A model generated the notes under the pieces. That model was not told where the DNA came from. It saw nothing but the letters and a program-made list of their open reading frames with translations, and did no database searches. From positions 744,001-808,000 of the forward strand of contig JAUCEF010000018.1 of assembly GCA_033558025.1 (NCBI GenBank): a DNA stretch of 64,000 nucleotides, in the 5' to 3' direction. A program made the position numbers and the translations under genes. Positions 52,383 through 63,932 of this stretch are shown here, in pieces. This DNA comes from Phytophthora sp. 'mugwort' (taxonomy: Eukaryota > Oomycota > Peronosporomycetes > Peronosporales > Peronosporaceae). Within the stretch, counting starts at the first letter, position 1, and each line of letters begins with the position of its first letter.

Positions 52383-54726
52383 TTACGTCGCCGAGCGTAG
52401 GAAAGGATACGGCGGCAATAGATAGCGACTCAGTTCATAAGCCGAAAGATCCTTTCCGTTGGGTTGGACGCGTGCGAGCGACGCACACGATGGCCGTTTC
52501 TGCCAAACTGGGCAGTGTTCCACAGCCTTGTGAACGATTCGCGAGTAAACCAACAGCTGCACTTCGTCCGCATGCTGCAGAGCTGTCAAGCACTTGTGAC
52601 CTGCGTTTCCAGTTGTTACCTTGGCTTGACAGCAAGGGACTGTATGCCCAATGAAGCGACAGAGCAAACCACCCTCTTCGTTGACTCGTTCCTCGCGGCG
52701 GTTTGGCGTGATATCAAAGTGGAAAAGATGCGGCGCAAAGCCAAACGGCTGCGCAAGGTCTACAGCGAAGCCCCAGGTAGCAAGCAGAAGCAGAGTATAC
52801 GACTTTGTTGCGACTCCTGTAGGTATCAAGAGCTTCTCTTCGGGAGACATCATTGTCATGAGACGTCCTTGCATTGTTCCGAGCGTGAATCGAAGCGAGT
52901 TTGGGTCATCAAGAAATGCCGCCAACGCCGCCACCTGCACGTCATACAACAGAGCAAAAAGCCCAGGCGACCAGCGAAACCTATCACGTGCGTACGATGA
53001 TTGGAGACTGTCATAGAGCTCTTGAGCCCAAAGCACAACCTTGTCTTCCAAAATACGAGGAAATATGCCTTCGCCTGATGAGTTTGAGTTGGTAGCATTG
53101 AGTAACCTAATAGCATCCAATAACATCGGGATCCCCGCTGTGTGTCGTACTCCCATAACTGAACCATGCGTTGAGTTGTCTTCGCTCGTGAGCAGCTTTT
53201 GGAACGACATATCTGCGTACTCGAGCGTGATTCGCATGGCGGTTGTCGTATCGGCACACCACGCGTCCAAGAACGCTACTGCTTGTGCTGCATACTCATT
53301 ATTATCTGTGAGATGCCAAGCCAGGACCAGCGCTGTGGTGTTGTACACCATTTCCCGGATCATTTCCCCGTCGTCAAGCGCCTCCGCTTTATGATCAAAG
53401 AAGTTTGAGAACACTTGAGGGTTACGCTCCGGGTCCAAAGCCTCATCGCTGGTAATTGTCCAGGGTTTCGACACTAACAGAGCACGGTCGGCATCGCCAA
53501 CAAGTGACGATAGCGCTTGTTGCTTTCGTCAGTAGCTGCCTGCTCCTTGTACTTCTGAAGCAGGGTCTCGTCGTAAACGAGGAGTTTGTTATAGTGGTAA
53601 TCATAAACCTCCCGCATCACCCGTTCCTCCAATGTATCCAGCATGGCGATGACACCTTTTGCACGTCGCATCTCACGCCAAAAACCTGCTGAAGAGCTGT
53701 TCGCCTCCAGGTCCGATGCCAAACCTGAGTACGTAATACATATCCCGTCCTAGGCACTGCTTCAGGCCCAGTAACATCCATGGACATGTTTGCGTAGGTC
53801 CGTCGTTGCTCCCACGAGCTCCATCCCCACCCGTCCCAAGCGCCTGAAACTTGCAGCCGAATAAGCAGCGCAGCCTTATCTCGTTGGCCGTATCGTAGCT
53901 GCTCATCAAATCGCTCGATACTATCGTTCCGAAAGATAATCTGCGGCTCCTCCCACGGATTGGCCTTAAAATCAGGCGAGAAGATAACATCGTTTTCCTC
54001 CGTTAAACGATCCATGAACGACATGAAGTACTTTTGATCGGGCGCTGCGTTGTCCAGATCGTGTTTAATCTGCCCCCAAGCTTCGCGAGATAGAAAACAA
54101 GCCTGATCCCATGGCAATAACCACCTCGCTCCGCTGTCCCTTGCAATATCCAGCATCAGGTTATGTGCAACATTGATGCCCAACGCATAGCGATTCTTAC
54201 TACCATAAACTGCGTTGATGTTCTGGTTCTTGATCCACTGGTCCTCGCCCGTAGCTTCCACATGGACCCGGTCCATACCATGATCCTCGATCACCACATG
54301 GAACGGGGCTTGCGCATACTTGTCCAGCTCTAATGGGACCTCCGTGAACTCAGCGCCAAACTCCGTCAGCAATTCTCGGAACTGTCGCGCAACTTCTTCG
54401 TCCACCAATCGGTTGAGCACCCAATGGGTCGCTAGCTCTTCGTCCTCCAATTGCTCGTGCTCCAACACGAAGCGGAGATTCTGCAACGCCCTCGCGGGGT
54501 CGTGACGCGGAGGCAACGCGTTACCAATAACACGCACCAACATGTAGGTGGGTGGAGACAGCCGTGATCGCGGATTCCGACGGAAAGGCCGAAAGTGACG
54601 CACCGACAGCGAGGACAACAGTGACAGCTGGTAAGACAGTAATCCGACGGATAGCAAGCCCGCCGCCAACAACGCGGCGAGCCACCACCGCACGCTGCAG
54701 CCGCCCAAGGCTTTCGACGGCGTCAT
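52383..54726 (-). CDS. Glycosyltransferase-like / alginate-lyase-like fusion
   Basis: Read from 54726, MTPSKAL opens a protein with one membrane segment (about 13-33, type II). A domain follows that resembles bacterial glycosyltransferase-like proteins (NALPPRHDP, NLRFVLEHE, HWVLNRLVD, LLPWDQACFL, WDGWGWSSWE). The second half, from about 53,505, resembles the alginate lyase family (GDADRALLVSKPWTIT, then LVLAWHLTDNNEYAAQAVAFLDAW and MRITLEYADMSF). A link region (about 53,680-53,510) joins them. Two frame changes are needed, near 53,730-53,690 and near 53,520. The first fits a 47-nt intron (C|GTACTC...CAGCAG|G). The second fits a weak intron (GTTTAC...GAAAG) or a frameshift. So it is one gene if these are introns, or a broken one. 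Golgi or cell-surface carbohydrate work is inferred. Confidence 0.6.
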
Positions 54727-54919
54727 ACTGGAGCTGCCCAGAATACCCTAAAGCTAGGAATCACAGCTTAACACTACCCGTCACTCTCATTCGTCGAAAA
54801 CAGACAAATCTATTTCGTCCAATCGGATGTTATTCGCAAAGGTATCTTCTGACATTTTGGAAGCGCATTTCTAGATTCACTCCCGCATCGGATATATACC
54901 TTCATTCTTTCACCTTACC
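54727..54919. promoter_or_regulatory. Divergent promoter, fusion gene / epimerase
   Basis: 193 bp separate the start codons. A CT-rich leader with TTCATTCTTTCACCTTACC lies directly before the epimerase ATG. Confidence 0.45.
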
Positions 54920-55822
54920 ATGAGCACCACCAAGAAGTCGGTCATTGAGCTGCATCACCCGTCAGGCTCCCGTGCCGAGGTGCATCTCTTCGGTGCGACT
55001 GTCACGGCCTTCTACGCGGCTCAGGAGCCCGAGCGCAACGTGCTGTTCCTGTCCAAGAAAGCGCTGCTGGACGGCAGCAAGCCCATCCGGGGCGGCATCC
55101 CGCTCGTGTTCCCGGTCTTCGGCGCCGCCGAGGGCTTTCCTAATCACGGCTTTGCGCGTGTCAACAACTGGGAGCTGACCGAGATGAAACTTTACGTGGG
55201 CGACGGCAATAGTCCCACAGTCGCCACCTTTGAGCTAGACGTGTCCGAGGACATGAAGGCCATGTACCCACACGAATTTGGCCTCGTATATGAGGTCAAG
55301 CTGTTCGCTAACGCCCTCACCACGGCCATACGCATCCAGAACAAGTCGGAGAGTGAAATTGCCTTCCAGACGCTGCTTCACACCTACCTGTCGGCGGATG
55401 ACGTCCGTGATGGAGGCGTCGTGGTCGAGGGACTTAAGGGACTCAAATACCACGACAAAGTGGCGGGTCATGAGAAGACCGAGGAGCGTGACGTGCTCCC
55501 CTTTGCCCAGGAGACTGACAGCGTCTATGTCAACGCCCCCTCGCCAGTCGCGGTGCGCATGAAGCGCGCAGACGGCAAGGAGCTGGTCGTGACTATTGAG
55601 AAGATGGCCTTCATCAAGAGCGGCGCCACGCAGACGACGCAGCAGAGCGACGTGGTCGTCTGGAACCCATGGGCGGGCAAGGCTAAAGGCATGAGCGACT
55701 TCGGAGACGACGAATATCCGACGATGCTCTGCGTCGAGCCCGGCCGCGTCAGCGAGCAGCAGAAGCTCCCAGCTGGACAGACCTTCACGCTGCAGCAAAC
55801 CATTAAGCTGTCGGCGCTGTAA
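54920..55822 (+). CDS. Glucose-6-phosphate 1-epimerase
   Basis: 300 residues without introns. It belongs to the galactose mutarotase fold, YeaD-like branch, which interconverts alpha and beta glucose 6-phosphate in the cytosol and feeds both glycolysis and the pentose phosphate path. Branch marks are RGGIPLVFPVFG with the phosphate-binding Arg (about 57), NHGFARVNNW with the first His, TLLHTYLSADD with the catalytic His, VVVWNPWAGKA with the Asp, and MLCVEPGRV with the catalytic Glu. All expected active-site residues are present and the length is normal. High GC at third codon positions suggests strong expression. Confidence 0.93.
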   Translation: MSTTKKSVIELHHPSGSRAEVHLFGATVTAFYAAQEPERNVLFLSKKALLDGSKPIRGGIPLVFPVFGAAEGFPNHGFARVNNWELTEMKLYVGDGNSPTVATFELDVSEDMKAMYPHEFGLVYEVKLFANALTTAIRIQNKSESEIAFQTLLHTYLSADDVRDGGVVVEGLKGLKYHDKVAGHEKTEERDVLPFAQETDSVYVNAPSPVAVRMKRADGKELVVTIEKMAFIKSGATQTTQQSDVVVWNPWAGKAKGMSDFGDDEYPTMLCVEPGRVSEQQKLPAGQTFTLQQTIKLSAL

Positions 55823-56241
55823 CACGTCGACGACCCTGTGACTGAGTAATCAGTGTGCGGGAGTTGAAGACAGTATAAGCAGAAGCTGAACTGCTGGAGG
55901 CTCGGATTGCATGCTATAATGGAGCTGATTGTCGAATATCAAACTTGGAGAAGTTCGAGTTGTACTTCGAAGTACGTTTGGTGTAGTTGTTTGTTCAGGT
56001 TATTCCTGAATGGAGTTTGACGTTCCTTGGGTTGATCCAGGTACTCTCAAGATTTCTACTTGTTCCCTTTAAGTGGTACTGTACTGAACCCCGTGCTGTT
56101 TATAGTGGAGATGCACGAAACCGACGAGCAAGCTTTCACGCAGTATAGAATTTATTTATACTTAGCATTCGTGCAGCTTTTATTGCAGCAGAGAACCTTG
56201 CATCGGATGCCAGTGATACCCAAGAAAGACACGACACAGCG
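55823..56241. other. Intergenic, epimerase 3' flank and CFAP45 upstream
   Basis: 419 bp with no gene. An AT-rich block at about 56,145-56,165 precedes the CFAP45 start. Confidence 0.45.
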
Positions 56242-57977
56242 ATGAGTTTGAGTGCGAGAACGCATTCAGCGACGAGTCGGAGCTTGTCCAACAACGTTAC
56301 TCATGGCGGTGGTGGGTCTCGACGCTATCGCCGTGTAGCACACACTCACCAGGTGGATGACACGCTATTTGGTGAGAAGAACCAGCTACTCAAAAACCGC
56401 AAGAATGATCGCACGCTTCAAGCTGGAAGGTATGTTCATTCACTAGTTCTTAAATGCTGTGCCTCTCATTGAACATCAATGACTGAAGTATCTGATCTGG
56501 CGCTAGGGACATTGTTGGTGCCCATTCAAGCACTTCATCAAACCAAGAAGCAGGCGGATATGAAGACAAGTCGTCGTTTGGTCGCCTGCATTGCAAACGA
56601 GCGGGTAAGAGAATGACAAATATGGCCCCATTCGCGGTGGTGCCCAAGGACGAACTTGAGCGTATTAAAGCAGAGACGAAAATTCTGACTCCTGTCGAGT
56701 TGGAGGAGCTCGAGGCCAAGCGTGAGGCGGATCAAGAGTACCAACGGTTGACGTCAAAGGCTCGGAAGGAACACATGCTTAAGCTTAGCGAGGAGGCGGC
56801 TCAGCGAGCACCCAAGAGCGAGATCGAGCAGATTTTCTCAGCTGAGAAGCATGAAGTATTACGTCGCGCTCGAGTACTAAAGGACCAGATGCATGACAGT
56901 GTGAAGCTGATGAAGACGCTCGGTACTCGTGCGCAAGCCTTCACGATACGTGACCAGCAGCTTAAGGTGCAGAAAGAACGTGAAGAGGAAAACCACATAT
57001 ACGACGAAAAGATGAATACCCTGATGGAGATCGAGCGCCTGGAAAGCCTTAAGAGACAAGAACACCGAGATGAAGTCAAGAAGCAGAAGCGGTACGCGGA
57101 CCGGAAAGTGCTTGAAGATCAAATCGAGGAACGCCGCCGTCAACGTCAAAAAGAGAGCGAGATCGTCGCCCAAGAAGCACAAGAAATGCTTGCAAAAATT
57201 CAGCGCCAGCAGGAAGAAGAAGCAGAGGGAGAGAGATCGAAGGCTCTGCGCGCACAACGTTCAATGGAGGAGATCAAAAAGTTTAACGACGATACGCGGA
57301 TGCGAAAGCTCGAGGTGCAGCGTAAGATAAAGGAAGAAGAAGACGCCGTGCTTGAGTATCAAATGAAGAAGGCAGAGGATCTTAAGCGTCGTGAAGAAGA
57401 GGAAGCGCAGCGACGACATGAAGCAGAGCTTCGTTGCGCCAAAATGCGCTCGATGCAGGAGAAAATGGCTAACGAAAAGGCAGAGCTGGACGAGTTGCGT
57501 GCCAAACGTGCAGCTGAAGGTCGTGAACGACAGGCACGCGAAGCCGATTTGGCTTTGGCTAGGAAGCAGAAAGAGGAGATGGATGAGCTGCGGCGTGCCC
57601 GTGAGGCCCAAGCTCTGCATCGTGAACGCGCTCGCGTTAAAGAGGCGACACTTCAGCAGCGCGAGTACGAGTCGATCACGGTGCAGGTCGAGTCGGACAA
57701 GGCACGTGTCAAGGCTGAAGACGAGAAGCGCAAACTGGCGAGCTTGGGTCATCGTCGTGTGCTGCAGTCGCAAATTGAAGAGAAGGAGCGTTTGAAGAAG
57801 ATCGCGTTCGTCAAGAAGCAGGAGGAGGGCCAAGCACTGAAAGAGGAATTCGCGAGCGAGTTAAAGAAGCTAGAGCAAATTCGTATGGAGGAGGTGGGCG
57901 AGCTTGTCGAAGCTGGAGTCAACCCGCTCTATTTGTCCGAGATGAAAGCGCTTGTCATTGAAAAACAGATTCGGTAG
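56242..57977 (+). CDS. CFAP45: Cilia- and flagella-associated protein 45 (CFAP45)
   Basis: Model join(56242..56429, 56507..57977), 552 residues; the 77-nt intron has GTATGT and GCTAG ends and keeps phase 2. After an N-terminal polar region with HQVDDTLFG, the protein is almost one long charged helix. The family word VVPKDELERIKAETKILTP marks its start. The TPH (trichohyalin/plectin homology) pattern continues through QMHDSVKLMKTLG, AFTIRDQQLKVQKEREEE, VLEDQIEERRRQRQKE and the end GVNPLYLSEMKALVIEK. CFAP45 lies inside axonemal doublet microtubules and steadies them; in oomycetes this points to zoospore flagella. All key blocks are present and the length is normal. Confidence 0.92.
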
Positions 57978-58270
57978 GCACCAAGGGCACCCAAACAAAT
58001 AATAAAAAAAAATACATTCGAATACTTTAATTCAATTATTATTTTCGTAAAATTCATTTTTTTGAGGCGCTCAATTCATATTTTATATTCCCAAACTGGG
58101 GTCCACAGCAGCCAAAAATGCCTTCCTTACCTGGGTGTCCACTACCAACCATTTGCCGACCTGACTTCATCCAACCTCAAACTCAAGCAGGAACTCCTCC
58201 AAATTCAAATTTACCTGCTTCACCCCACAACGCCCCAGCCGCTCGCCCTTCCTGTCCACCATGGTCCTCG
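57978..58270. other. CFAP45 3' flank, start of the repeat zone
   Basis: AT-rich (poly-A run at about 58,004-58,012), then a boundary to repeat-derived sequence. No gene seen. Confidence 0.4.
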
Positions 58271-58400
58271 TGAGCAGCCATGCTCTTCACTGAAGTCGGC
58301 AATGGCTTCTACAAGTGTACCACCTCCGACAAGCAGTACAAGGAGGGCAATGGCTATAAAAACTTGCTGAACCACCTGAGACGCAACCACGACAACTAAG
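58271..58400 (+). mobile_element. BED zinc-finger relic of a hAT-type transposon
   Basis: The open stretch codes FTEVGNGFYKCTTSDKQY, then KNLLNHLRRNHDN and a stop. This is the BED zinc finger found at the N-terminus of hAT transposases: Phe-Tyr-Lys-Cys, a second Cys two residues on, then His-X4-His. The second Cys is Ser here (TCC in place of a TGC-type codon), so the finger cannot hold zinc. No transposase body follows. Confidence 0.6.
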
Positions 58401-58954
58401 AACAAGACAACTTGGAGGCGTAGAACCCGCTACGTTTACACCTAGTCATTACGCGAACCAGAGACCTGTATCGACGAATCGAATGAGTCGTCTGCGACCG
58501 TCTCCCGTTTGCCTTTGTGGAGCGCGTGCTCACGCGCCTGAACACGGCTCTCTCTCTCTGGTGTCTGAGGACACTATCTCAAGGTACATCGTGCTAATCT
58601 AGAGCTTCGCGTCGCTCCCGAGCTCCCATCTGCATTTGGTCTCGTCCTCGACGGCTGGTGTGGTATTGCAGCACACACAAAATCGTCAGATGTGGTTACT
58701 TAGGCAAGAGTCACAATAATAGCCGAGGTAGTCGGCCCTTGTTGGCCTACGCTGGGTTGCCCCTAGCGATTCGCCCTTCCGGGACAGTGGTGTCTCGCTC
58801 CGCCGAGACCAACTGCCCCAAGCCAGTCAATGCACCAAGGTCAGCTGAGCTGACTGCCTCCGGCTTAGATATCCAGTGTCATCCGCTGAAGAGCGGACGA
58901 CGGCGCGTTAGCGCTTTGACTGGTCGCCGAGAGCAAAGGCTTCTCGACTAGAAG

Positions 58955-59528
58955 TGTGACGGTACCCGGGCTGTACGGCGTACCGTCCCGCCGAGTTCGG
59001 CAGGACTTGTTCCTTTGCGCTTGGCGAGACACGCCCTTCCCCGGGCCGACCTAGTTCTCTTGGCGCTAGCAGTCAACACCCTACAAGCTATGCCTCTCGG
59101 GTGTCAAGGGTAATCATAATCCAGCCCGTACAGGGACTTACCGGATAGTGTACACTTGTCTGGACTTGGAAAGAGTTACTCTGTTACGATTTTATCTCCC
59201 GGGAGCCCCAAGGGACTCCTCCTATTGTTAACTATGTTCCTATACAAAAAGTTTGATGTGTGAGCCACTTCATCTGGCGTTCACTACACCACAACTGCCC
59301 CGGCCAGTTACGAACCGAGCTGGCAAGTGGCTTGGCCTAACTGGTGTGTCGCCATCTGTCAAAATTACCACATTCACTCTCGACTTCCCGACGCTTGACC
59401 TCCGACCGTTCCCACGACACGCACAGGGTCGCTGACTTGACGCCTTCTCTACAAACTGGTAGGCTTCTGTTTCTTCACCTACTCAGCTCGACTCCTTCTG
59501 ACTTGTTTCCGTGTGTATCGGTAACCCA
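58955..59528 (+). repeat. Putative LTR
   Basis: A 574-bp non-coding block begins TGTGACGG and ends AACCCA. Two bases later TGGCTAAGTGAAC begins, which could be a primer-binding site because such sites start TGG. A gag-like ORF then follows in the plus direction. These features fit a 5' LTR of a Gypsy-type element. I see no second copy in the window, so the ends rest on motif and context only. Confidence 0.4.
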
Positions 59529-59537
59529 GATGGCTAA

Positions 59538-61860
59538 GTGAACTTCTTCTGCTTCGCCAGAAAAAGTTCAGGCGGCCCTCTTATTGCTCCCTCAGGAGAG
59601 ACTTCACCGCCATCACTCGAGTTACCAACAGCTCAAGGCGACAGCCGTACCGACGATGACGCTGAAATGACTCCGGTCACTGCTCCATCTCTCGTTATGA
59701 GGTCTGATGGATCGTCTGAGTCAGATGAGATTGCCACTGGTGATCATGTCTCTCAGTCGACTTCCTCCAAGACTGCCCGCAATTCCTCCGGTAACTTGAA
59801 TTCACCGAGTTCGGTTCGTGGATACTCATTCATCCTTTTTCTCACAAGACTACCATGTCCGATCATCTCTGAGCTTCTCCCCGGCAGCTCAACTGAAAGG
59901 GCGTCTTCAATCACTGCCGCCGCTGGTCCTCGGTTTCCTGGAGCCTCCTTGATAAGTCAGAGGATCTTGATGATTTTTCGAGGCAGTATCACCAGATTCT
60001 ACATCGCTAAGAGATCAGCAGACGGACCCTCGCTCACGACCGGTGCCTCGCGCGTTAACACCCAAGTCTATCCTTCGAGTTAGAGACGATGAAGACTCGG
60101 CTTTTCCTCTCGCCGAGTCTCCTCCTCCTCGCCAACACTCGGATGAAGACCCAGCGTTGAAAGTCGATTCCGCCGAGCTTGGATTCATTGGTTGGTGACT
60201 CGCAATGATCTCGGCATTCTCCAGATACGTCTTCCGTGGATAGTGATGTTTATTCTCCACGCTCGTCACCTCCGCCGAGTCCACCGCACGCGATTCCGCT
60301 GCCTGGACTCCGTCCGGACAGACTAATGGAGACTGGGATTCCTCCACTTCCATCAGCTGAGTCTTCGCCGTCTCAGCTCGAGTCTCAGTCTCACAACCAA
60401 GAGGTGTCAGCTGGCCAACTGGACTCAGCGGGGTCTTCTTCTGCTGGCCTCGAGAATTTAGTTGAGGGCTCAGCTCAGCCTCCAACACATATAGCTGAGC
60501 TCTGGATGCTACTTCAAGACCGTGAACATATTCGTTCGGCTGAAGAGCTTGAGCGGACTCGGCTAATGGCTTAAACTATTCTCCGATCCTCACTTCCTGG
60601 TGACTGGCGTCAGCGGAGAGATCTTTTGGCGGCTCGTTCTCTGACTGAGATGTTATCACTGCTCCAAGCCGGCTCTTCACCTCCACCGAGCTGTTCCGAC
60701 GAACTAGCTCAGCTCAGGCATGACGTAACTCGGCTGCATCGCGAAAATGGTGCCTTAAGCCGGAAACTGGAGTCAGCCTTGTCGTCGACTGCTCGGCTAG
60801 AGGCTGAGTTGGCTGCGGTGGTTCGTGAGCGGGACAAGTGGAAACAATCATCCAGCATGAATACCACCCTGCTGACTTCCTACCGATCCACCATCTATCG
60901 GCTGGAAATGGAGAAGAGGGAGTCAACTCGGCTAGAGAATTGCCATATTGACGCCATTCAAGAACATGTGGACGAGCTCCATCGCATGATTGAGGACAAG
61001 AACAGGGATTGTCAGCTCCTAACTGATCAGCTCACGGAAAGCACGGTGTCCTATAACGCCTTGAACGCTTTGTCAGACACTTACTTCCTTCGTCTTCAAG
61101 TGGCAGCAAGTTTGATGAATTCAGGTAATGACAAGCTGAATCTTCGGTTGGCATACAAGACGATCGAGGAGCAAAAGCGCACAATTTCCCGTCTCAAGAA
61201 CCTCCTCCGTCATCATGATCCTATTTCTGTGGCAGATCCAGAGGTGACGGTGGCTGTAGCTGCTGGTCTTGACGCTCCCGGTCTGACCCCAAGAGATCTC
61301 AGCTTGAATGCCCGTTTGTGCCGACTTCTCGAAGCCTGCTGGCCTGAGATTGCACTGATGCAGTCAGATGAGTCTTGTGAGATCACCTTGCAAGTTTCAG
61401 CTCGGTCAAGCGGTTCTGTTGGGCAGCCGAGTTCGAGTGGTTCTGTTGGACAGTCAAGTTCAAGTGGGCCTTTTGGGCAGTCGACTTTCGCAGCTCAAGC
61501 TGTTCTAGCCCTGTCTCCTCTCCCCGTGTCAAGTTAACGACTCTGAACCCGACTTCCACGCCTACGGATCAACCACATTGTTTTCCAGAAAGCAATTATC
61601 GTCGGGATCACCTCATTTCGGTGAATCTCCCTTCCATCCCTAGATTGATCACGCTTCCGTCGACAACGTCTGGTTCGACATCAAGCTCGACTGATTTAAC
61701 AAGTACAGCATCCGCTGCTGTAGCGTTGACTTCGCTGAGTTCGGCGGACACTGTTCCACCGCCGAGCTCAAATGAGTCTCCTGCAGCATCGGCTCGACTT
61801 GTTTCATCGGTAGCTCAGTCCCGATCGCCGACTCCATCTAGCCCGGCTGGTATGAGGCAG
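59538..61860 (+). pseudogene. Broken gag-like coiled-coil ORF of a retroelement
   Basis: Plus-strand coding remnants continue through frame changes from about 59,540 and are in one frame from 60,236 to 61,537. A single TAA (60572-60574) breaks that frame: the codons before (LERTRLMA) and after (LRSSLPGDWRQRRDLLAARS) belong together. The part after the stop (about 300 codons) forms a long coiled coil (ELAQLRHDVTRLHRENGALS, AELAAVVRERDKW, YKTIEEQKRTISRLKNLLR), then a Ser/Gly-rich repeat (SSGSVGQ twice plus SSGPFGQ). It sits behind a putative LTR and looks like the first ORF of an oomycete Gypsy element. No pol sequence follows. Function as a Gag is inference. Confidence 0.55.
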
Positions 61861-61869
61861 CTGCGATGT

Positions 61870-62430
61870 CTAGGGATAAAGTCGTTCATGAATGACACCC
61901 TTAACGGCTTCTACTGTGTTTCGTCCACCCTGCTCGCGACGGATGATGCCCTTGAGATAATTTTGTATTTGCCTTAAGTCAGGCCAGCCTCCTGCCGAGA
62001 GTAAAATGCCTGACTGCTTCTTCAAATTCGCAAGAATAACGCGAGGGGGAATGCCACAGTCGTCTTGCTCTGCTATGAAAGCTTTCATAGGTTTGGTGAC
62101 GCGAGGCTGAGTAGCAACATCACACGATAGTGTTCCACGCATGTGTGAGTTCGAGTTGACCTCGACAAATCATTTTCATTGTGCTGTGCAGTGATGCACC
62201 CTCCAGATAATTTTTTCCCGTACTATAAGCAAATTTGCAGCGCAAGCGACGCTCAGTTATTAGGTGTGCCCCGAAACACCCGCTGCACGAGTCAAACTGG
62301 AACTTGTGGAAAATCGAAGAGCAGCACATTGACGTCTCCCCGAAACTTGAAAAGGCTTCCTCAGACGTTAAAATCGACACTTCGCGCCATTCTCCTATGT
62401 TGGCCAAATCGTCAATGTACCTCTTCATGA
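61870..62430 (-). mobile_element. MULE transposase N-terminal relic
   Basis: On the minus strand, KPMKAFIAEQDDCGIPPRVI and QIQNYLKGIIRRE with NTVEAVKGVIHE (62,100-61,880) match the region ahead of the DDE domain in Phytophthora MULE transposases. An upstream part (62,428-62,120, with CKFAYSTGKNYLEGASLH) matches the N-terminal domain but is one frame off. The element stops at about 61,870, right against the gag-like pseudogene, so the catalytic part is gone. Confidence 0.6.
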
Positions 62431-63932
62431 GACATAGTTACTTTCCTTGTATGCCATGCCTGCAAAAATCTATGTTTGCTGCTTTTTTTTATAGCGCTGT
62501 ACGCCCAGACACATGCGATTATAGTTGATACGTGGATTGGTATGTTTAGCACTAAAATCGTGTATATTCAGACACACTCCTCTCCTGGAAGTACCGCAAT
62601 CCTCGTGTCCACGAGTAGCCAGCTCTTACCGTAATCTCGCTGTTAATTGTTACCCCACTGTGCAGCCTAACCCACTCACAGTGAAAAACCTAATGTACAA
62701 AAAAAGCTGATGAACGGTACTACCATTATATTCACACATATTCCTCCTCGTAGAAAAACCTGTCAACTACGTCGCCATTTCCAGCCTGCTTCCCGACCTG
62801 TTCGTCAGCCAACAATAGAGCATTCAGCGCACTCACAAGCGCTTCGTTGACTGTGCAGGAGTCACTTGTCTCGATCTCGGCCCCTCCCGCACGTCAAACA
62901 GCAAGTTGATGTGCTTGAAGCCGCACTTAATAGTCTTGGTGCTCAGCCCGCTTCACGCAGAGTGCAGCCACCGCATTACACGCTTCCTATCGGGTGGTTC
63001 CAGCTTGATTTCCTCGCTGTCCCTCGGAACTTGCATTCTACCACACTCAGCGCGGAAGTAATCAGGCCATTCCCCTCTCCTGCGGTCCTTCAGCGGCTTA
63101 TTTCAGGCTATATCCGCAGGCTGACAGCAGAGGATATATCCGGGATGTACTTGTTGTAGCACGACGTTCTTCCCCGATGACGCGCACTTTTGATTTGTAT
63201 GATTTTCTTTTTTTTGTATCGATGCTGGGTCAAAACGTGCCTACGACGACGGAAATGTTGTGCGTTCTGTAGAGCGCGAGCACTGCCGCCTTTACTGCGA
63301 ACGGCTTGGAGACGTTTTGGGGCTGGCAAGGCCTTCGTCCGTCTCCTGCCGCCGCCGTCCCCCCTCGCATTGTGTGCTTTCACTGCCGTTTGTATAATGT
63401 CGGAATGGCACTGAGCTGGCTAGATTATTTGAATGGTGTAGGTTTTCTGCGAGGTGACAATTAAAAACAAATTGCTACGTTGGTCAGCTGGGTAGGATGA
63501 CAAATTAACAAGGGCGAACAGTTAACAACTAGATTACGGTACCTGCAGATCGATCATTTAAGCGGCTCCCTCAATTTGAGTTGATACAACAGATAGCAAC
63601 CCTTCAGCACTCGCGCCGCCGCCCAATTAAGGCTCCAACACACAAACCACAGCAGCAAGCATTTTGGCGTGCAAAGCTCCGGTCTGGCTGAGAACCCAAC
63701 AACAATCAGTTTATAATCCACAGCATGAGATGGTCGCCTAAACCGTCGCTACTACTCTCCAGCGATACAACGTTCACGCGTAGTTCGAATTTAGGCATAC
63801 TTCGTACCTAAACGGAATAGTTCAGTAGTATCACCAGTTTTAGTCGTGCACCAGCTACAGCCGTTCAGGGGCCCCTGCACTACCCAGCCCAGCTCAAATC
63901 TGTCCGCATTTTAAGATCAAAACCAAGCCCAC
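62431..63932. other. Unassigned, probably non-coding
   Basis: 1.5 kb in which I find no supported gene. Short open frames exist (for example 62,866-63,159 +) but have no recognisable content. A pyrimidine-rich T run lies at about 63,204-63,216. Confidence 0.4.

Noticed and set aside
62866..63159. 97-codon open frame on the plus strand
   Set aside because: No recognisable content, next to transposon debris.
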